This document shows positions 33,007 through 41,894 of a stretch of 64,000 bases of DNA, in pieces (the stretch's first letter is position 1; every line of letters starts with the position of its first letter). Origin of the DNA: Streptomyces qinglanensis (GTDB lineage Bacteria; Actinomycetota; Actinomycetes; Streptomycetales; Streptomycetaceae); NCBI RefSeq assembly GCF_900111245.1, contig NZ_FOGO01000008.1:124001-188000 (forward strand), read 5' to 3'. The position numbers and the translations under genes are program-made. The notes under the pieces are model-generated. The model was not told the DNA's origin and did not search any database. It worked only from the letters and a program-made list of their open reading frames with translations.

Positions 33007-34457
33007 GAGGCGGCTCCCTCGTCCCGCGCCGGGTCGCCGTTCCCGGGGGTGCCGGGCAGCGGTACCGGCGGTGTCGGTTCGGGCGCCGTCGGCCTGCGCC
33101 GCGCCCGCAGCCCCTTGCGCCCGCGCGGGGAGGTGTCCTGCCCGGCGGCGCCCGGCGCGGGCGCGGCGGCCGGTTGCGCCGGGGGTGCCTGGACCGGCGG
33201 CAGCGCGCCCGGTGCCTGCGGGGGCGGGGACGCCTGCGGGCCGGGCGGGGCCGCCTGTGGAGCGGGCCGGGTGGGCTGCGGGCCGGGTGCGGACGTCTGC
33301 GGGCCGGGTGCGCCCTGGTCGGCCGGGGTCCACGAGCCGGGCGCGGGGTGTCCGGACCTCCCGGGCGCCGGGGCCGGGCCGGGGCCCGCACCGGGGTTCC
33401 CGGGCGCGCTGCCGGGGTGACCGGGTGCACCGGGGTGACCGGGCCGCGGGTGCGGCGCCGGGCCGGAGGGGAGGGGTTCGGCAGGGCCGCTCGGGGCCGG
33501 CCCGCCGACCGGACCCGGACCGGGGTGCGGGGGCGCTCCGGCGCCCGGGGCCGGGCCCCCGCCGGGGGCCTGCACCGGGTTCCCGGCCGGGCCCGGGGGT
33601 TGCTGCCCCGGACCGGGCGGAGTGAGGGACCGCTGCGGCGGCGCGGCCGATTCCCAGTTGGCGCCGTACTGCTGATGCAGATCGGTGGCGATCTTGCGTA
33701 CCGAGCGGACGAGCAGCGAGCGTTCGACGCGGCCGCGGCGGCGTCCGGCCAACTGCTCGGCGCCCGGCGTGTCGTGGGCGAGGACGCCGACGACCCGGGC
33801 GCCGGCACGGGAGGCGACCAGCATGTCGTTGACCTGTCCCGCGATCTTGGCGGCGCCCTGGGTGCGGGCCACCAGCAGTACGCCGAGCAGCGGTTGGGCC
33901 AGCGGGCCGGCGGCGTGCCCGGCGCCGTGCAGCCGTGCGGTGAGGGCCAGGGCGCGGTCCCGCACCCGGGCGATCTGCTCCGGCTCGTCGCGCGCGACGA
34001 GCAGCACGAGCGCGGCGTGCGGCAGGAGTGCGACCGAGGCGGCCTCCGGACCGATGCGTCCGCAGTCGGCGATCACGTCGGCGGCCAGTTGCGGGTGCGG
34101 CGACTCGGCGAGGTGCGCGAAGGCGCGGCCCACGGTGTCCCACTGCCCGGCCAGCCCGGCGGACTGCTCGGCGCTGCCGAGCCCGACCAGCACCTCGAGA
34201 CCGCCGGAGAGCCGCTGGGTGTGGTCCCAGAGCTGCTCGGCGGCCAGCCCTCTGCGGGCGGTCGCAGCCAGCGACAGCAGTCCGGTGTTGGGGTCCAGCG
34301 GACGCCCGTCCGCTGCGGGGCTGCGGTAGACGAGGTCACCGCCCGCGGTGTCCATCTCGGCCAGCAGCGCGCGGCGCGGCCACACCGCCGAGAGGGCGAC
34401 GGCGGTCGTGGTGACCCCCGGTGCGCCTTTGTCGGCGGCGAGTGCGATCAGCGCCAT
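33003..34457 (-). CDS. CpaE/ParA-like septum-site or Tad localisation protein with Pro-rich tail
   Basis: 484 residues. The first 250 residues are a MinD/ParA-like fold with a degenerate P-loop (ALAADKGAPGVTTTAVALSA; the usual GGxGKT Lys is absent) and the switch-like DIADCGRIGP region as VIADCGRIGP. From about residue 290 to 460 the chain is Pro/Gly/Ala-rich and probably disordered, ending in a basic patch RGRKGLRARRRPT. In Tad loci CpaE positions the machinery; loss of the P-loop Lys suggests no nucleotide hydrolysis here. ATG 34457 was chosen because it begins the beta-strand MALIALAADKG. Confidence 0.82.
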   Translation of the reverse strand: MALIALAADKGAPGVTTTAVALSAVWPRRALLAEMDTAGGDLVYRSPAADGRPLDPNTGLLSLAATARRGLAAEQLWDHTQRLSGGLEVLVGLGSAEQSAGLAGQWDTVGRAFAHLAESPHPQLAADVIADCGRIGPEAASVALLPHAALVLLVARDEPEQIARVRDRALALTARLHGAGHAAGPLAQPLLGVLLVARTQGAAKIAGQVNDMLVASRAGARVVGVLAHDTPGAEQLAGRRRGRVERSLLVRSVRKIATDLHQQYGANWESAAPPQRSLTPPGPGQQPPGPAGNPVQAPGGGPAPGAGAPPHPGPGPVGGPAPSGPAEPLPSGPAPHPRPGHPGAPGHPGSAPGNPGAGPGPAPAPGRSGHPAPGSWTPADQGAPGPQTSAPGPQPTRPAPQAAPPGPQASPPPQAPGALPPVQAPPAQPAAAPAPGAAGQDTSPRGRKGLRARRRPTAPEPTPPVPLPGTPGNGDPARDEGAAS

Positions 34458-34638
34458 TCCGGCTACGCCTTTCCTTGTGTCCGTGTGCTGTCGTCCGTGC
34501 CGTGGTGCCTGCCGTCGTGTCCTGCCGTAGCCGACGACGACACCGCGCGGCGGACGGTTCCACGGGCGGGCCCGGCGTCCCGGCGGCGGGGAGCCCGCCA
34601 CACGGCCGCGGCGCGGTGGGCCCGCGCGCGGGTGCGTG

Positions 34639-35388
34639 TCAGCTTCCGCCGTCGGCGTCGAGGACGAGGGACACCTCTCCGTTGGACGCGGCCGCGGTCA
34701 GCTCGGCGGCGTCGCTCTTGTCGACGACCACGGAGACGGGGAGGTTGCCGCTGGAGGCGAAGGAGTCGCCGGAGCCGGACTTGATCGACTGGACCTTGGC
34801 GCCCTCGGCGATCGTCGCGTTGCCGGAGGTGCCGCGCCGCTGACCGGAGCCGTCCCCGGTGCCGCTGTCGGAGTCGTCGCTGCCACCCGAGGAGGTCTCG
34901 CGGCCCACCCGGTAGGCGGAGACCGTGTCGCCCTCCTTCAGGCGCGGCGGGTACTGCCCGCTCTTGAGCGAGAGCCCCACCACGGCCTTGCCGGCCTCCA
35001 GGCCCTTCTCCTTGGTGAGCATGCTGCCCACCAGCACGGTGCCGTCGACCAGGTCGGTGGTCGAGCGGTACTTCTTGAGCAGGCCGCGCTGGTCCCAGCG
35101 CACGTACTTGATGTCGCTGTCCTCGGCGACCATCACCGGTTCGATGGCCGAGTCGGGGATCGCCTGGCCCTGCTGGACCCGCTTGGTCAGGACGACGGCC
35201 TCGACCCGGTCGCCGGCGCGCATCACCAGAACGGTGGCACCGAGCGCGCCGAGCAGCACGAGGAGGACGGCGAGCGCGGCGAGCGCGGGCTTGCGCTCGC
35301 GTGGCGGGGAGGGCAGCCGGTCCCCGGCCGGTGGGGTGAGTGCCGCCCCGCGCCCGACCCCGGCGGAGCTCCGCTCCTGGGTCTTCAC
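34639..35388 (-). CDS. SAF-domain protein (CpaB/RcpC-like)
   Basis: 249 residues. One N-terminal TM (ALAALAVLLVLLGALGATVL) and an extracytoplasmic SAF domain (VEAVVLTKRVQQGQAIPDSA; VGLSLKSGQYPPRLKEGDTV). A Ser/Gly/Asp linker separates the last beta segment. In other bacteria CpaB/RcpC binds wall polysaccharide and helps the pilus pass the envelope. First gene of the Tad run, GTG start, 181 bp upstream of cpaE. Confidence 0.83.
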   Translation of the reverse strand: MKTQERSSAGVGRGAALTPPAGDRLPSPPRERKPALAALAVLLVLLGALGATVLVMRAGDRVEAVVLTKRVQQGQAIPDSAIEPVMVAEDSDIKYVRWDQRGLLKKYRSTTDLVDGTVLVGSMLTKEKGLEAGKAVVGLSLKSGQYPPRLKEGDTVSAYRVGRETSSGGSDDSDSGTGDGSGQRRGTSGNATIAEGAKVQSIKSGSGDSFASSGNLPVSVVVDKSDAAELTAAASNGEVSLVLDADGGS

Positions 35389-35856
35389 CTCACCACCCCC
35401 GTGTTCCGTTCTGTGTGCGTCTCACGTCGTTCCACGTCGAGAAACCTGCCCCCGCACCGCCGTGCGATACCCCACAGCGGACATACCCCCGCGTACCGAC
35501 ACGCGGCCACGCCCTACAGATCCCGGGCACAGTATCAACACCCCCCGACCCCCTCAAGGCGGATCCCGCCGCCCCGGCGGGGCCGTGATTCCGGGCCCGG
35601 CGAGGCGGAATCCCGGGCCCGGCCGGGTGGAATTCGGGCCTCCGGGGGAGCCGGGATCCCGGGCTCGGCCAGGCTACGGGCGGGCATCGACCGGGCATCG
35701 GCCAGGAGACCGGAGGGCGCGGTTCCGCTGTGTTCGAGTACGGTGTCCGAAAGGCGTCAAGATCGCGCCAGGTTTGTCACAGGTGTGCCGGGAAGTCTGG
35801 TCGGCGGTACGGGGACCCTCCCCGTATCTCTGCACGCGCCGATCCAGGAGCCGCCC
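35389..35856. promoter_or_regulatory. Divergent intergenic region, Tad locus / nhaA
   Basis: 468 bp. The segment 35400-35560 is the more A+T rich part and is the likely promoter zone of the Tad operon; 35720-35840 should hold the nhaA promoter. A direct repeat CACGTCG lies twice near 35430-35450. No convincing operator or RNA element was identified. Confidence 0.4.
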
Positions 35857-37281
35857 ATGACACCGCCCACCGCAGACGAGAGCCGCGACCAGCAGAGCGG
35901 CAGCGGCGACACGTCGCTCTTCGCACGCCCCTCGGCCCGCGAGCGCAAGCTGCTGTCCGACGCGCTGCGCACGGAGACCGTCGGTGGGACGGTATTGCTG
36001 GTCGCCGCCGTGGTGGCACTCGTCTGGGCGAACACCCCGCTCGCGCATCTGTACGAAAGCGTGCGGGCTTTCCACTTCGGCATCCCCGCGCTGGGGCTGG
36101 ATCTGTCCGTGGAGCACTGGGCCTCGGACGGCATTCTGACGATCTTCTTCTTCGTCGCCGGAATCGAGCTGAAACGCGAGCTGACCGTCGGCGAACTGCG
36201 CCGCCCCGCGGCAGCAGCGCTCCCCGTGGTCGCGGCGGCCAGCGGCATGATCGTGCCCGCCCTCTGCTACGTCGCGGTGAACCTGGCGGACGGCGGCGAC
36301 CTGAACGGCTGGGCCGTGCCGATGGCCACCGACATCGCCTTCGCACTCGGCGTCCTCGCGGTGATCGGCACCAACCTGCCCTCCGGCATCCGCGCCTTCC
36401 TGCTCACCCTCGCCATCGTCGACGACCTGGGCGCCATCCTCGTCATCGCCGTCTTCTACACCTCCACCCTCAACTGGGCGGCCTTCGCGGGCGCCGTCGC
36501 CGGGCTGGTGCTCTTCCGGATCCTCCACGTCAACCTGCGGGTGCGCGGCTGGTACATCTACGTACCGCTGGGCGTGGTGATCTGGGCGCTGATGTACAAC
36601 AGCGGCGTGCACGCCACCATCGCCGGCGTCGCGATGGGCCTGCTGCTCCGGGTCAAGCCCGACAACCCGGACGACCCGAACAGCGTCTCCCCCGCCGAGC
36701 GCATCGAGCACCTGGTCCGCCCGCTGTCGGCCGGCTTCGCCGTGCCCGTCTTCGCCCTCTTCGCGGCGGGCGTCGGCGTCTCGGCCTCGGCACTGAGCGA
36801 GACCTTCCGGCAACCGGAAGCGCTCGGCGTGATGATCGGCCTGTTCGCCGGCAAGTTCCTCGGCGTCTTCGGCGGCACCTATCTGGCGGCCCGGTTCACC
36901 CGAGCGCGCCTCAGTTCGGACCTGGCCTGGGCGGACGTGGCCGGGGTCGCCATGCTGGCGGGGATCGGCTTCACGGTCTCGCTGCTGGTGTCCGAGCTGG
37001 CCTTCCAGGGCGCCGCCGTCACCGAGCACACCAAGGCCGCCGTCCTCCTCGGCTCGCTGCTCTCCGCGCTGGTGGCCTGCTTCCTGCTGAAACTGCGGGA
37101 CGCGAAATACCGGGCCCTGTGGGAGGCGGAGACCCGCGACGAGGACCGCGACTCCATCCCGGACATCGACCAGGAGCTGGACCCGGTCCGCCGCCCTGCC
37201 GAGGCGGCCCGCCGCGCCCGCGAACAGGAGCGCGAGCAAGAGCGCCAGCGGGCCCGCGAGCAGGAGCGCGGAGAGCAGTGA
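35857..37281 (+). CDS. nhaA: Na+/H+ antiporter NhaA
   Basis: 474 residues with about 12 TM segments. The NhaA ion-binding pair is intact in LTLAIVDDLGAILVIAVFYT, with WAVPMATDIAFALGVLAVIG before it and GFTVSLLVSELAF near the end. Exchanges Na+ (or Li+) for protons. The last 50 residues are a charged Arg/Glu tail of RAREQERE repeats, not usual for NhaA and possibly disordered or coiled. ATG 35857 follows AGGAG. Confidence 0.94.
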   Translation: MTPPTADESRDQQSGSGDTSLFARPSARERKLLSDALRTETVGGTVLLVAAVVALVWANTPLAHLYESVRAFHFGIPALGLDLSVEHWASDGILTIFFFVAGIELKRELTVGELRRPAAAALPVVAAASGMIVPALCYVAVNLADGGDLNGWAVPMATDIAFALGVLAVIGTNLPSGIRAFLLTLAIVDDLGAILVIAVFYTSTLNWAAFAGAVAGLVLFRILHVNLRVRGWYIYVPLGVVIWALMYNSGVHATIAGVAMGLLLRVKPDNPDDPNSVSPAERIEHLVRPLSAGFAVPVFALFAAGVGVSASALSETFRQPEALGVMIGLFAGKFLGVFGGTYLAARFTRARLSSDLAWADVAGVAMLAGIGFTVSLLVSELAFQGAAVTEHTKAAVLLGSLLSALVACFLLKLRDAKYRALWEAETRDEDRDSIPDIDQELDPVRRPAEAARRAREQEREQERQRAREQERGEQ

Positions 37282-37365
37282 CGCGCGGCCCGGCGCCGAC
37301 CGCTCGGCGCCGGGTGCCGCGCACCGCTCCGCGCGTCCTGCGTGCCCTGCGCGCGGGACGCGGTG

Positions 37366-37950
37366 CTACTCGTCCGTCACGTCCTGCGCGCCCTCGAGGG
37401 AGTACTGCATCAGGACCGTGTCGACCCACCTGCCGTGTTTGCGGCCGACGGCCGTGAGCCGCCCCGCCGGGGTGAAGCCGTGGCTGCGGTGCAGCGCCGT
37501 GGAGGCGTCGCTGCCGGTGTCGGCGATGACGGCCACCACCTGCTGGACACCGGCCGGCCGGCACTCCCGGAGCAGCCGCGCCAGCAGGGCCGAGCCCAGT
37601 CCCCGGCCGGTACGGCCCGGAGCGAGGTAGACGGAGTCCTCGACCGTGTACCGGTAGGCCGGTTTGGGACGCCAGGGGCCCGCGTAGGCGTATCCGGCGA
37701 TCTCGGTGCCGAGCTCCGCCACCAGGAAGGGCAGCCCCCGCCCGGACAGCTCCTGAAAGCGGTGCCGCCAGTCCTCGGCGGACGGCGGAGTCTGGTCGAA
37801 GGTGACGACGGTGTCGGTGACGTAGTGCGCGTAGATGTCCGCGACCGACGCCAGATCGGCGAGGGCGGCCGGACGGATGCGGGGTGAGGAAGCCGAGGGG
37901 GCCGAGGAAGCTGAGGGGACCGAGGAAGCTGAGGAAGCTGAGGAAGACAC
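37366..37950 (-). CDS. GNAT N-acetyltransferase
   Basis: 194 residues. After a Ser/Ala-rich low-complexity N-terminus (about 22 residues coded by a GAGGAAGCT-like repeat) lies a phosphinothricin-acetyltransferase-like GNAT domain: IRPAALADLASVADIYAHYV, FLVAELGTEIAGYAYAGPW and the acetyl-CoA loop VYLAPGRTGRGLGSALLARL. Acetylates a small amine or antibiotic-like substrate. GTG at 37950 is best guess; an upstream in-frame GTG exists. Confidence 0.85.
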   Translation of the reverse strand: MSSSASSASSVPSASSAPSASSPRIRPAALADLASVADIYAHYVTDTVVTFDQTPPSAEDWRHRFQELSGRGLPFLVAELGTEIAGYAYAGPWRPKPAYRYTVEDSVYLAPGRTGRGLGSALLARLLRECRPAGVQQVVAVIADTGSDASTALHRSHGFTPAGRLTAVGRKHGRWVDTVLMQYSLEGAQDVTDE

Positions 37951-38099
37951 AGCACACTCTCTCTCCTCCGAGGAGGGTTTATCCACAGGGATTCTCCGCA
38001 CCGGACCCGACCCCCGACACTGTCCATGGCGCCCCCTAAAGTGCGGGGCGCGGGGCTCGGTGCAGGCTGGGCGGGGTCCGAGGCGAACGGGGGCGGCAC

Positions 38100-39488
38100 A
38101 TGGCGAGGACGGGCCGGGACGGCCTGCGGGCGGCGGACGGCGGCGGCACGGCCACGGACGCGCTCCCGGACGAGCACGGGGAAGCCGCCGCGGACGGCAC
38201 CGCGGACGACGCCGCGTGGAGTGCGGCGCTGATCCGCGCCCAACTCGCGCCCGGCGAGCTGTGGGCACGCGCCGCACTCGTCGTGGCGCTCTGCGCGGGC
38301 TGCGGCCTGCTGGCCTCCGGCATCTACGACTACACGCACGTCGGCCGCCCCGAGGGCCTGGCCGCGAACCTGTCGCTGGGCACCGGCACGGTCCTCGTCC
38401 CCGGGGCACTCGTGGTGCTGCTGCGGCTGCGCGGCCGCAGTCGCGACCGGCACCGGATGATCGAGCTGTACGGCGGCCCGGCAGGCGGCAAGACCGGGCA
38501 GGCGCTGCGCGGACGGCGGGCCGGCTGGACGGCACTGTCCGTGCTCGCGCTCCTCCTCGCCTTCGTCTTCCTCCTCTCGGGGCTGATGCAGGCGTTCTCC
38601 TCCGACCCGTACGAGGAACCCGACCCCACGGTCTACGGAGCGCTGCTGGCGTGGGCCGTGATCCTGACCGTCGCCGGCTGCGGGGGCATGGCCCGGGCCC
38701 GCCGCTACCGGCCGCGCACCGACGGCCCCTTCGCGACAGGCACGTCCGGCGCCACCGGCAGCGAGCGGGCCCCCCGCATGGCACCAGGCGCCGGGCTCTA
38801 CACCCGGCTCGGCGCCCGCCCGGCCGCCCCGCACCGGCTCAGTCCCCGGCTGGACGCCCGGATCCAGCAGCTCTCCCTCCCTGCCGCCACCGCGCTGGCG
38901 ACGACCGTGACGCTGGTGGGATGCGCGCTGGCCGCCACCGCCATGGTGCTGCCCACCTATGCCGGTGGTGAGCCGCTGTTCTGGACGCTGCTGCTGTTCA
39001 CCGCGCTCTATCTGGTCCTGCTGATCCTGGAGTTGACCTACTACGGGCCCCGACCCGGCTATCTGCTGCTCGGCATCCTCGCGGGGCTGGCGCTGCTGGT
39101 GGTTGCCGGAAACGGCAACACCGCCTCGGTGCTGGGGCAGCGCGGCACGTGGACACGGGTGGAGCTGACGGAAGTGCACCACCCTGCCAAGGGCGGTCCC
39201 ACCTGCGACATGCGCCCGCTCGCCGAGGACGGAATCCGCACCGACGGCCTGCGCCTCCCCTGCAGCGAGGACGAGGTGGGCGAGACCCTGTCGGTCGTCG
39301 CCGACCCGCGGGGTGAGGTCCGGCCCAGCCGCTCGGAGCCGACGGAGCTGGGGGCCTTCGTCGTCGGCTGGGGCATCACCACCGGCGCCCTGGTGGGCTG
39401 CGCGATCGGCGCCGCGGTCTACGGCCACCGCCGCCGCAGCGAGCTGGGCCTGCACACGAGCGAACCGACCGGAGGATCCTCCCGATGA
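38100..39488 (+). CDS. Multi-pass membrane protein of unknown function
   Basis: 462 residues with about eight TM segments in pairs (ALVVALCAGCGLLASGIYDY; AANLSLGTGTVLVPGALVVL; ALSVLALLLAFVFLLSG; TALATTVTLVGCALAATAMV; TLLLFTALYLVLLILELTYY and more) and a cytoplasmic linker near 210-260. A soluble beta segment with CDMRPL and LPCSEDE (two Cys, likely disulfide) lies before the last TM. No known enzyme motif. Ends with an ATGA overlap into the next gene, so the two are coupled. Confidence 0.75.
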   Translation: MARTGRDGLRAADGGGTATDALPDEHGEAAADGTADDAAWSAALIRAQLAPGELWARAALVVALCAGCGLLASGIYDYTHVGRPEGLAANLSLGTGTVLVPGALVVLLRLRGRSRDRHRMIELYGGPAGGKTGQALRGRRAGWTALSVLALLLAFVFLLSGLMQAFSSDPYEEPDPTVYGALLAWAVILTVAGCGGMARARRYRPRTDGPFATGTSGATGSERAPRMAPGAGLYTRLGARPAAPHRLSPRLDARIQQLSLPAATALATTVTLVGCALAATAMVLPTYAGGEPLFWTLLLFTALYLVLLILELTYYGPRPGYLLLGILAGLALLVVAGNGNTASVLGQRGTWTRVELTEVHHPAKGGPTCDMRPLAEDGIRTDGLRLPCSEDEVGETLSVVADPRGEVRPSRSEPTELGAFVVGWGITTGALVGCAIGAAVYGHRRRSELGLHTSEPTGGSSR

Positions 39489-40336
39489 CGCACAGCCCCA
39501 GCGGCGCCGCACCGGACGGCCCCGCGCCGTCCGCCCCGCTCGGCGGCCCCGTCCCCGCCCACCCCGTCTACCCGGACCTGGCGGGCAAGGTCGCGGTGGT
39601 CACCGGCGGTTCCCGGGGCATCGGCGCCGAGACGGGACGGGCGCTGGCCGCCCAGGGTGTCGCCGTCTGCCTGGTGGGACGGGACCGCCCGGCGCTGTTC
39701 GAGGTCGTCGACGGCATCGGCAAGGAAGGCGGCACCGCGATCGGCGCCCTCGCCGACGTGACGGACAGCGCGGCGCTGCGCCGGGTGGCCGAGCGGGTGG
39801 CGGAGGAGCTGGGCCCGGTCGACATCCTCGCCGCGTTCGCGGGCGGCCGGGGCTCCCCCGTACCCGCCCTGGAGCTGACCGAGGAACGCTGGCGGCAGGT
39901 CCTCGACGCGGGACTGACCGCCACCTTCCTGACGATCCGCGCCTTCCTCCCGGCCATGGTCGAGCGCTTCAGCGGCAGCGTCCTCACCATGACCCCGGCG
40001 TCCTCGGCGTCCTCCGGAGGCCACCGACCCGGCGGGCCCGACCTGGCCCACGGCGTCGCAGGCGCCGGCCTGACCGTGCTCACCCGGCAACTCGCCACCG
40101 AGCTGGGTCCCCAGGGCATCCGCGTCAACTGCCTGGCCCCCTCGACGGTCCGCACCGAGAGGGTCGCCGCCACCATGTCCAAGGAGGCGCAGCACCGGAC
40201 CGCGCTGCGCCACCCGCTCCGCCGGATGGCCGAACCGGCGGACGTGGCCTCGGCGGCGCTCTTCCTCGCCTCGGACGCGGCGGGCTATCTCACGGGCATC
40301 ACGCTGGACGTGGCGGGCGGCCGGATCACCGGCTGA
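39485..40336 (+). CDS. SDR-fold oxidoreductase lacking the catalytic Tyr/Lys
   Basis: 283 residues. The NAD(P)-binding Rossmann motif VAVVTGGSRGIGAETGRALA is intact, as are ADVTDSAALRRV and IRVNCLAPSTVRTERV. But where SDRs carry Tyr-x3-Lys, this one reads GPDLAHGVAGAGLTVLTRQL, so the active Tyr and Lys are both absent. The nearby Ser-rich segment TPASSASSGG remains. It may be a non-catalytic binding protein, or use other residues. Fused by overlap (ATGA) to the membrane protein gene, so the pair may work together. Confidence 0.82.
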   Translation: MTHSPSGAAPDGPAPSAPLGGPVPAHPVYPDLAGKVAVVTGGSRGIGAETGRALAAQGVAVCLVGRDRPALFEVVDGIGKEGGTAIGALADVTDSAALRRVAERVAEELGPVDILAAFAGGRGSPVPALELTEERWRQVLDAGLTATFLTIRAFLPAMVERFSGSVLTMTPASSASSGGHRPGGPDLAHGVAGAGLTVLTRQLATELGPQGIRVNCLAPSTVRTERVAATMSKEAQHRTALRHPLRRMAEPADVASAALFLASDAAGYLTGITLDVAGGRITG

Positions 40337-40524
40337 GCCCCACGGGCGGCCCTGCGGCTGGGCCCTGCGGCGAAGGCGGGCTGTTACCGGATGCGGACAC
40401 AACCCCGTGAACAACTTCGGCCCGCGCGCCATCTCATGGGGTACAAGCGCACAGCCGATGCGGCCGCAGCCCGCGCAGACGGGCGGCGACACCGCATCCT
40501 GACAGCCCATGGGGGATTTCCATC

Positions 40525-41217
40525 ATGACCGCTCGCCGCACCCGCCGCACTCTCCGCACCACCGGCCTGGTCGCCTTCGCCGCCGCCGCGGCACTCTCGC
40601 TGACCGCCTGCCAGGGCACCGACCAGGACGCCGCGGGCAGCTCGCAGAAGAAGGACTCCGCCGCCGCCTCGCACTCCACCGGCGAGGACAAGGCCGCGTC
40701 CGGCGGCTCCTCGTCCGGCGGCTCCTCGTCCGCATCGGGCAAGACCCCGAAGGGCGAGCACAACGGCACACCCGTCGCCGACAGCACCGAGAGCAAGGCG
40801 GCCTCACCTGTGCGCACCCAGACCCTGGTGGACGGCAGCACCGCCGAGATCTACCGGAGTGGCGACCAGAACTACCGCGCCGAGATCATCAACGGCGGTG
40901 AGCGCTACGGCACGCTGCGCACCCACGACGCGGACGACGGCGCCAACTTCAACGGCATGTATCTCGTGCTCACCATGGGCGGCAAGGTCCACTCCTGGAC
41001 GGGCGGCGAGCAGCAGGGTCCGGGCACCTTCGACCTGGAGGGCGGCTGGAAGGCCGAGGTCACCAAGCTCGGCCGGAACCGGTACCGCGCGGAGATCCTG
41101 GGCCACGACGGTGCGGTCAACGGCACCCTGGAGGCGAACGAGAGCGCCACCGGGACCAGCGCCAACGGCGTGTACATCGTGCTCACCCCCGGCGGCGTCA
41201 TCACCTCCCACTCGTGA
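40525..41217 (+). CDS. Lipoprotein with duplicated C-terminal beta domain
   Basis: 230 residues. Lipobox LTAC with Cys at residue 29, then a Ser/Gly-rich spacer (GGSSSGGSSSASG). The C-terminal 130 residues contain two similar units, YRAEIINGGERYGTLRTHDA...MYLVLTMGGKV and YRAEILGHDGAVNGTLEANE...VYIVLTPGGVI, an internal duplication. Function unknown; exported, probably surface-anchored. A strong terminator follows. Confidence 0.8.
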   Translation: MTARRTRRTLRTTGLVAFAAAAALSLTACQGTDQDAAGSSQKKDSAAASHSTGEDKAASGGSSSGGSSSASGKTPKGEHNGTPVADSTESKAASPVRTQTLVDGSTAEIYRSGDQNYRAEIINGGERYGTLRTHDADDGANFNGMYLVLTMGGKVHSWTGGEQQGPGTFDLEGGWKAEVTKLGRNRYRAEILGHDGAVNGTLEANESATGTSANGVYIVLTPGGVITSHS

Positions 41218-41236
41218 CCCTCACGACCCGCTGACC

Positions 41237-41280
41237 GCTGCGGCGGGGGAGCCGCCGGGGGGCGGCTCCCCCGCCGCAGC
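41237..41280. terminator. Perfect 20-bp hairpin terminator
   Basis: Arms 41237-41256 and 41261-41280 pair fully around a GGGG tetraloop, 20 bp after the lipoprotein stop. Confidence 0.85.
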
Positions 41281-41319
41281 CGTGTGTGCCCACCGGATAC
41301 CACCCCGCAGGGGCACGGC

Positions 41320-41357
41320 TTGACCCTCACGTTGCGTGAGGCTGAAAGGTGGGGCCC
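41320..41357 (+). promoter_or_regulatory. MerR-type promoter with 19-bp spacer and palindromic operator
   Basis: TTGACC (41320-41325) and AAAGGT (41345-41350) stand 19 bp apart. The spacer holds CCTCACG-TTG-CGTGAGG (41325-41341), a perfect 7-3-7 palindrome. Over-long spacer with an operator inside is the diagnostic layout of MerR-activated promoters. The expected start site falls at about 41357, directly at the ATG (41358), so the message would be leaderless. Confidence 0.7.
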
Positions 41358-41894
41358 ATGAGCGACTACTACAACGCGTTCGAGATGAGCCCTGTCCCCC
41401 CGCCCGGCCCGGACGCGGTTCCGCCGGAGCCTTTCCGCGGCATCTACGGCATGCCCGCCTTCGTGACGATCCCCACGGACGACCTGGCCGCCTCGGTGGA
41501 CTTCTGGACACGGGGGCTCGGGTTCTTCGAGCTGTTCAGCATTCCCGGCCGGCTGGTGCACCTGCGCCGCTGGGCCTTCCAGGACGTGCTCCTCGTCCCG
41601 GCGGCGAGCGTGCCGGAGCAGGCACCGGCGATGAGCGTCAGTTTCGCCTGCGTACTCGGCCAGCTCGACTCTCTTGCCGAGACCTGCCGTGCGGTGCGCC
41701 CGGACTCCGTCGACGGCCCGCGGGACACCCCGTGGAACACCCGGGACGTGACAGTGACGACGCCGGAGAACGTCCGGATCGTCCTCACCGCGGCGAAGCC
41801 CTTCGATCCGGGCTCCGAGGAGGCGCACAACCTGGCGGACATCGGGATCACCGCACCGGATGCCGGTGGCGGCGACAATGGGAAGCATGCCTGA
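41358..41894 (+). CDS. VOC-superfamily (glyoxalase/bleomycin-resistance-like) protein
   Basis: 178 residues. One VOC module: MPAFVTIPTDDLAASVDFWT, GLGFFELFSIPGRLVHLRRW and NTRDVTVTTPENVRIVLTAA. Proteins of this type sequester drugs or catalyse metal-dependent reactions; a His/Glu metal set is not clear. It is placed directly behind the MerR-type promoter and overlaps the regulator gene, so it is probably the induced effector of that regulator. An upstream GTG at 41349 is possible but would lie before the predicted transcript start. Confidence 0.82.
   Translation: MSDYYNAFEMSPVPPPGPDAVPPEPFRGIYGMPAFVTIPTDDLAASVDFWTRGLGFFELFSIPGRLVHLRRWAFQDVLLVPAASVPEQAPAMSVSFACVLGQLDSLAETCRAVRPDSVDGPRDTPWNTRDVTVTTPENVRIVLTAAKPFDPGSEEAHNLADIGITAPDAGGGDNGKHA

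Noticed and set aside
37957..38784. Upstream extension of the GNAT frame
   Set aside because: It runs antisense through the membrane protein gene; no start signal and Arg-rich translation.
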